Source: Vampirovibrio chlorellavorus (GTDB taxonomy: Bacteria; Cyanobacteriota; Vampirovibrionia; Vampirovibrionales; Vampirovibrionaceae). From it: 64,000 nucleotides of DNA. The notes beneath the pieces are model-generated. The model was not told where the DNA came from, made no database searches, and saw only the letters and a list, made by a program, of their open reading frames with translations. Shown here one piece after another: positions 60,001-64,000 of this stretch; the first letter of the stretch is position 1, and every line of letters starts with the position of its first letter. Both the position numbers and the translations under genes were made by a program. The DNA is taken from assembly GCA_903866275.1 (NCBI GenBank), contig CAIPMU010000016.1, positions 1-64,000 of the forward strand, read 5' to 3'.

Positions 60001-61186
60001 GGACTTGCGGGGACACAGGCACCGCTTGATGTGCGCTTTCGCCTGGGATGGGTGCAGGCGGCACCGTAAAAGATACAGGTTCTGGCGATAAAGACGAAAC
60101 AGACTCTAAAGCACCGCTCGACACTGAGGATGAAACAGCCCCTGGCGCCACAGGCGACACGGGGGTCCAGGTAGCGAGGGGCTCAGCGACAGGGACCCCA
60201 AAGGATTGACCCGCAGTCAGATTCAGCACTTCATCCGCAGCAGGCAAAGCCTGAGCTTCTGGCAGCACGCGATAAAAAGTCATCATCTGCTTGCCCAGAG
60301 GCAAGGGGCCAATGGTCTCGAAGGAAAACCGGGACTGGACTTGCTGATACACCAGATCGCTGACGGTTAAGGTTTCAGGAAGCCCCACAGTGCGCTCAAT
60401 CGTGGATGTCAGAGGATTACGCGCCTGAGCAACTTCAACATCCATGCCCATCCGCAACTTGAGCGGTCTGCCCTGACACTCAAAATTCAAGTCAAAGAGC
60501 GTTTGAGCCACACGAATGGCATGCGCCAGCGAGTGAACCAGATCGACCTCCCGTTTGAAGGCCACAAACAAAATACCCCGTTTGCTTCCGCTAATCGTGC
60601 CATTCGCAGCTAAAATCCGTTCTTCCAGCAAAATGAGGGACTGTTTTCGGTAACGCTCCAACGCAGCAGGATCAGACGACTCTGCCACAGACTGTTCCCA
60701 GTTGGCAAAATCAATCGACAGCAAGGCATAGGCGGGTAAATCCTGCTGGGCGTCAAAATGGGACACATCGCCCGGAATCAGCTCTATCTGTGAAGCTGCG
60801 GGATGCAAGCTCCCCTCAAAGAAGCCATGCGGTAGGGCTTGGGTAGTCAGCATCGCAGAATGCAAATCACTTTGCACACTCCTCGCCGGATCGGGTGCTG
60901 CAACACGGGGCAAAGACTGAACAGGCGAGCTCATCTCGCCCTGAGATACGGAAACAGCGGGTGCCACAACAGGCTCATGCACGGGTGAAGCAGGGGGGGC
61001 CTGCGGTGCAATAAAGGGCAAACCAGAATCCGTGGATAACTGCTTGCCGCAATTACCGCAAAACTTCTGCTCCCACAAGTTTTTAAACGCACAGGCAGGA
61101 CAGTTGTTATTCAGTCGGTTGGCGCAATGCCCACAGAAAATGGCTTCTTCTGAGTTGTGATTGCCGCACTTGCCGCAAAGCTGCAT
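57092..61186 (-). CDS. Zinc-ribbon, cyclase-like, AAA ATPase and TPR protein, 1364 aa
   Basis: ATG 61186 behind GGAGAGGGAG fits the zinc-ribbon start (MQLCGKCG). Four CxxC pairs (4/7, 18/21, 29/32, 43/46) make two zinc ribbons. Residues about 150-310 follow the class III nucleotide-cyclase fold; the first metal Asp (SIDFANW, Asp159) is present but the second site, normally GD, reads RGI (203-205), so catalysis is doubtful. Then a Pro/Ser-rich linker, an ATPase with Walker A ADGLGKSS near 495 and Walker B VLVMEDLMYAD near 625, and TPR-type helices to the end. The layout is that of large signal-transduction ATPases of the MalT/adenylate-cyclase-linked kind. Confidence 0.82.
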   Translation of the reverse strand: MQLCGKCGNHNSEEAIFCGHCANRLNNNCPACAFKNLWEQKFCGNCGKQLSTDSGLPFIAPQAPPASPVHEPVVAPAVSVSQGEMSSPVQSLPRVAAPDPARSVQSDLHSAMLTTQALPHGFFEGSLHPAASQIELIPGDVSHFDAQQDLPAYALLSIDFANWEQSVAESSDPAALERYRKQSLILLEERILAANGTISGSKRGILFVAFKREVDLVHSLAHAIRVAQTLFDLNFECQGRPLKLRMGMDVEVAQARNPLTSTIERTVGLPETLTVSDLVYQQVQSRFSFETIGPLPLGKQMMTFYRVLPEAQALPAADEVLNLTAGQSFGVPVAEPLATWTPVSPVAPGAVSSSVSSGALESVSSLSPEPVSFTVPPAPIPGESAHQAVPVSPQVPISPVSSVAPQASASPAEASPELSGTTTPSAFAADAPPSGTIAPELPHYMSPVLGLSKAVRQPNLSCEQAVDALASDLSGFLAQGVNNNKGRILSICAADGLGKSSVVHLARQKIDPEGQRAFWMGAQHYRCFHRDGLPLIFWLELVQNLLSLVFEGQPATEVRERIVQFLAHVYDGACPPEAETLLKDFLSVQPPQPLSVESRENVGRLTRFLLEMFRALAAQRPLVLVMEDLMYADSASLDLLAHLLDQGLLELPVYLILTQSRDFYPAGVLAEAMQKGPVKELVIAEMTAVEARCFLDDGPLGGRLNQFPATLIDAVLRHANGLPLYLEEALRLLHLQEVLIVDLETGKFVMNLESEGMPAPLPDSIKTLVRHRLEYLDEDSQYVLSLAAVLGEKFAVNMLMALTQMEEAPFNEALTTLFNHGYIMPDAVNTGRFRHGLIWESVYELMDVELQVEMHQLVSETLENDFNQGLSVTPLLIAYHSENGELPNRAMNYWNLTGIWAGQIGSLLGMNVAMFRALEVLEMAVPDQPLQTQELALRIGESLGIFNLEEQPQLSASLLEWVYYYRKAQGDAAKLIEPLGFLASAYENQGDYPRSLATLEKSMALIDPRAYPLEVASMRINKMDLLVMLGRFQQARELLQRDIDPVAQGPVAQGNADFMEAYLQAQLLKTQILLVQCDPAVGRVLEESMQISRERGLDGMTIALQLIRGQLLLRRGQYESCDQEADTLLRAIEALPESDWFLAQWGLLAMMYHCEMEDWASASQLVLTVISKAERVRDYHTWVVAQAYAGYIAGKSGKSKEARQLLEQAISLSSSHRFAAAALLAWRFLAEFELESGNASVAAELAGRALEIANKPEIQHTYESIQLSLLISRALLAQGQFKEAGKVLEPVWPRVTQVQWQPLIAACAFEVGQLYKHLAQTVPADVSRKYLARSVEFYLKAKGVWLELRRLPQVKQIDVAMPQL

Positions 61187-61465
61187 TCTAACTCCCTCTC
61201 CAAAGGAGAGACTCTCTCTACACCTTATCAGTATAGAGGAAAATCCGCCCCGAAAAAAAGCCAAGGCCGGGCGACCGGGTAAAAGTTACAAAACTTATCC
61301 GGATCACACTGAAACACACCCATTTAAAACCAGAGCTTCAAGCCTGATTAGAAGCCACAGCATCCAGTCCCGACCGGGGCCAGGAACGTCACCCACGACC
61401 CCTCATGGCTATTCACCCCATCACACCCTCGCAGGGAACGATGGCGCAAGGCGTGTTTCAAACGG

Positions 61466-62347
61466 CTAGAGCAATTCTCGCGTAAAATCCGGACGCTTGT
61501 GCGAAAAGAGGAACTGTAGCAGTGACTCATCCGACTGGGTGTTCCAGTCCTGCCATTCGCCCGCAGTCGATCGATTTTTCACATTCGACAGAGTACCGGT
61601 CAACACCATTCCGCGCGAGGCATGACAGAAAATTTCCGAGGGCAAGCCCAAACCGCCGGGACTCTGAAACAACACGGGATTGTGATAACCCAACTCACTC
61701 AGCATGGCACGCAAACAGGCCGATAAACTTTTCTTGTCCCACCAGAGTGGCAATAATTCCTGCATCAGTATCAGATTTCGGGCCACCGCAAAGGGAGATT
61801 CCTTAATCAGGAAATCGCCTTCATCCACCAGCCACTGAGACGTTTTAAGAATCAGTTTTTTATAGGCGTAAATATTATTCTGACGGCTGAGACAGTGGTT
61901 ATAAATAATGCGATCACAGGGAATTTCCACCAAAACCGCCGCGTTGGCGCATATAAACTTCAAATTCTGGCGATGACCAATCGTCGCCCGCGCTGCGCGG
62001 ATTTTATCCGCATCCATATCAATCCCGATAATTTCAATATTCGGGAATAACAAGGACAAGACGTTGGTAAACACCCCATCGCCGCAACCGATTTCAATGA
62101 TCCGCCGCGAACGCGCGTCGGTGTGACGCACGATAAAATCAGGAATCAGCGGGCCATTCAACCATTTCCACGGGGGCAAATCATAATGCTTTAGGCGTGG
62201 ATACAAATGCAGCAGCGCCTTTTCAATAAATAAGCGCTCGGTAGGTTTTAAACCCATCTCGCCGAGTTCGTCATCCATGAAGCCTAGCGCGCCCGTTGGA
62301 TTCGAGTGTTTGTCTATCGACACACTAACATCGCCTATAAAATCCAC
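61466..62347 (-). CDS. Class I SAM-dependent methyltransferase, 293 aa
   Basis: A helical lead (residues 20-75) precedes the Rossmann core: motif I IIEIGCGDGVFTNVL at about 88-102, the acidic loop IIGIDMDADKIRAA, and the post-II strand KFICANAAVLVEIPCDRIIYNHCL. The C-terminal 100 residues are family-specific. The substrate is unknown; the layout fits small-molecule or lipid methyltransferases. It stands between the large ATPase and the dioxygenase, all leftward but well separated. Confidence 0.78.
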   Translation of the reverse strand: MDFIGDVSVSIDKHSNPTGALGFMDDELGEMGLKPTERLFIEKALLHLYPRLKHYDLPPWKWLNGPLIPDFIVRHTDARSRRIIEIGCGDGVFTNVLSLLFPNIEIIGIDMDADKIRAARATIGHRQNLKFICANAAVLVEIPCDRIIYNHCLSRQNNIYAYKKLILKTSQWLVDEGDFLIKESPFAVARNLILMQELLPLWWDKKSLSACLRAMLSELGYHNPVLFQSPGGLGLPSEIFCHASRGMVLTGTLSNVKNRSTAGEWQDWNTQSDESLLQFLFSHKRPDFTRELL

Positions 62348-62686
62348 TCACCTGAGGCCCTTCAATTTATTTGAAAGACCTCCACTGATTGTAGCGGGGA
62401 GCTCAGGGGGCTGCCCTCATCCAAATAAAGGGTTTGTGCATTGAGCCCGATGTAACCGGCAAGTCCCGTTGACCTGTAAGCCTGGCTGCACTGCTCCAGA
62501 GGCGCTTCATGTGGCAGAGCATCGGTTCACACAAGGCATCAGCCGAAGCCGAAACACGCCACTCGGCCCAGCCCAATCCATGGATCAGGGGTTACTATAC
62601 TGCGTTTTGAACAGCCCCTAAGCGCTGTTTACAGAACGCTCAACCGATGACCCAGCGTTCCCTGAACCCGCGATAATCTTGCAAAC
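62348..62686. other. Gap between methyltransferase and dioxygenase genes
   Basis: No gene, hairpin or promoter of note was seen. Confidence 0.4.
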
Positions 62687-63481
62687 TTAATCGGCGAGGG
62701 GTTGTCCGCCATAGGCCACACTGCTCTCATTGGTGAGGGTGCTGCGCAGTTCCAGCAATTCCGGGAAGAAGCGGGTTTTTACGCCCTTTTGCAGCACCTG
62801 ACTCGATAAGCCCTTCAGGGAGTTGGATTCCGCGCCAATGGTGCGGGCCACCAGCGCAAAGTGGTGCGCGCGCCACTTGTGAAAGAGATCGTCAAAATCC
62901 ATCAGGGCTTCGGCCAAGGTGTGCATTTCGATATTTTTCTCGTAGTCCACGTAAATGGCCCGCAGATCCAGTTGTTGGCGCTGCATGAGGCCGGTAAAAT
63001 GTGCCCACAGCGAGGGGGCGGTTTCCAGCAGCCAGTTAAAGCCGGGGGATTCCATACCGCTGCCTTGCCCCAACACCGTGCGGATTTTGCCGTATTCCAC
63101 GATGCTGATATTGCGCGCAATGAGATCGACTTGCAGCATCAGCACTTGCACGCATTCATTCACCAGACGCAGGCAACGGCAAGCCATCAGGGGCTGATCA
63201 CTATCCATAAAGGCCAGCGCGCGCTTGAGTTCTATTAGCATCAGCTTCATCCACAGTTCTGAGGCCTGATGGGTGATTTGAAACAGGGGTTCTTCCGGGC
63301 TGATGGCTGATTCTACCGGGGTTTGCAGACTGAGAAGTTGCACGGTGTGCAGGTATTTTTCATAATCGGTCTTGCCTTCGCCAATGGGGAAACCCGGTAC
63401 ATAGTAGCGACCGGTCACATCGGGATGCGGCGAGGGCGTGGGGGTCTGGTACGCAGGTTCAGGTGCAGTCGAGTCATTCAC
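62687..63481 (-). CDS. Tryptophan 2,3-dioxygenase family protein, 264 aa
   Basis: Heme dioxygenase fold. The distal His lies in FQITHQASELWMKLML (His71), and the axial His in WRAHHFALVARTIG (His207). YEKYLHTVQLLSLQ corresponds to the family lead (YLxLDxLLxLQ). In place of the substrate-carboxylate Arg (Arg117 in Xanthomonas TDO, in SGFQSxQYR) the sequence SGMESPGFN has Asn149. The C-terminal Gly-rich loop of TDO (GTGGxS) is also not seen. Family is clear; whether tryptophan is the substrate is not. Standard kynurenine-pathway neighbours are absent. Confidence 0.78.
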   Translation of the reverse strand: MNDSTAPEPAYQTPTPSPHPDVTGRYYVPGFPIGEGKTDYEKYLHTVQLLSLQTPVESAISPEEPLFQITHQASELWMKLMLIELKRALAFMDSDQPLMACRCLRLVNECVQVLMLQVDLIARNISIVEYGKIRTVLGQGSGMESPGFNWLLETAPSLWAHFTGLMQRQQLDLRAIYVDYEKNIEMHTLAEALMDFDDLFHKWRAHHFALVARTIGAESNSLKGLSSQVLQKGVKTRFFPELLELRSTLTNESSVAYGGQPLAD

Positions 63482-63764
63482 GGCAAAGCCTTCCGGTTGA
63501 GGGCAGGGATCATGGCATCATTATGCGCTAAATATCATGCCACGCCAAGGTGATTTGGGGCGTAATCCAGTAAGCCTCACCATCAGCAACCATCCAGTTA
63601 CCCTCGTGCTAGATTCGCGTGTACAAGCACTCTGATTGCCAGCAAGGGTTTCCTCGACTTAATCTAGCCACCATTATTCCAATTCAACTAGCACCTTTTC
63701 AGCTGAGCCGTTTTATTACTAACAAGATTCGTTCCCAACCCTGAACCTTTGGCAGGATCCTCTC

Positions 63765-64000
63765 ATGCAGCAGACGCCTTTCTCGCCCAGCCCGCTCTAT
63801 GCTCCATATATTCAACCCGCGTTGCCCATGAGACAAACCCTGCCGCTGCGCCCCATGCTGCCCCCTGCGTTGCAACAGCCCTTGGCGCCTTTGCCAGCCT
63901 TTCCGCAAAACCAAATTGCAGCACTGCCTTATGTCTACACGGGACAACCCGCCGCATGGCCCAATACCGCTCCGATGAATTTGGCGCCCCCGATGGGCTT
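63765..64000 (+). CDS. Proline-rich protein, N-terminal part (cut by window edge)
   Basis: The last 78 codons of the window open at ATG 63765 behind CAGGA and run off the right edge. The visible part is Pro/Leu/Ala/Gln-rich and probably disordered (QQTPFSPSPLYAPYIQPALP), in the style of the head of the phosphoesterase at 55157-56965. There is no signal peptide in the part seen. Function cannot be assigned. Confidence 0.55.
   Translation, partial: MQQTPFSPSPLYAPYIQPALPMRQTLPLRPMLPPALQQPLAPLPAFPQNQIAALPYVYTGQPAAWPNTAPMNLAPPMG

Noticed and set aside
1-64000. CRISPR array
   Set aside because: No regularly spaced repeat-spacer pattern; the only tandem repeats are the Pro-Thr and AT-hook coding repeats and the arm sites.

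Overview
The window looks like a chromosome segment of a Gram-negative, flagellated, non-photosynthetic bacterium. Envelope genes (heptose-type phosphatase GmhB, outer-membrane porin, lipoproteins, c-type cytochrome) point to two membranes. Four flagellins with sigma-28 promoters point to motility. Protein style suggests the Vampirovibrionia/Melainabacteria branch of Cyanobacteria, but this is inference from gene content; no rRNA or other phylogenetic anchor is present. The genetic code is standard.

Layout. 1-900: end of a type IV pilin-like gene, a small membrane protein, and a terminator that once belonged to tRNA-Asp. 911-12374: an 11.5-kb element integrated in tRNA-Asp(GTC). It is bounded by 65-bp direct repeats and carries a tyrosine integrase, arm-type repeats at both ends, a divergent control region, a small terminase subunit, a PD-(D/E)XK protein, a replication initiator with a DnaB helicase, cargo genes and a toxin-antitoxin pair. 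No capsid, tail, portal, large-terminase or lysis gene was found. This composition resembles a phage satellite (PICI-like) more than a prophage. 12845-15075: a separate leftward cassette with a large terminase subunit and two small genes, on the other side of the tRNA. 15346-24793: a membrane protein, then four flagellin genes with sigma-28 promoters and long leaders, interrupted by a 575-aa lineage-type membrane protein preceded by a leader ending in a terminator. 24950-30557: a porin/cytochrome c operon behind Fur-like boxes, a seven-repeat AT-hook protein, a methionine-aminopeptidase-like protein that has lost all metal ligands, heme oxygenase and a YciI-like protein. 30647-36667: a solitary DNA methyltransferase, a hypothetical gene, and a leftward operon of an Lgt-like protein, a COG1964/Tes-like radical SAM enzyme and three tandem paralogous membrane proteins. 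37038-41485: YqjD/YqjE-type envelope-stress genes, cinA and a protein with about 80 residues of Pro-Thr repeat. 41784-45538: nusB-ftsY-ffh. 45924-50358: a hypothetical gene, gmhB, a Crp/Fnr-family regulator, HU and nadA. 50673-64000: a peptide-transporter lipoprotein, a TPR protein, two small membrane proteins, a PPP-type phosphoesterase, a 1364-residue zinc-ribbon/cyclase-like/AAA/TPR protein, a methyltransferase, a tryptophan-dioxygenase-family protein and the start of a proline-rich protein cut by the window edge.

The strongest leads are the satellite-like island with its unusual integrase end, the Lgt-like plus Tes-like operon (possibly a membrane-lipid system), and the dead aminopeptidase paralogue.
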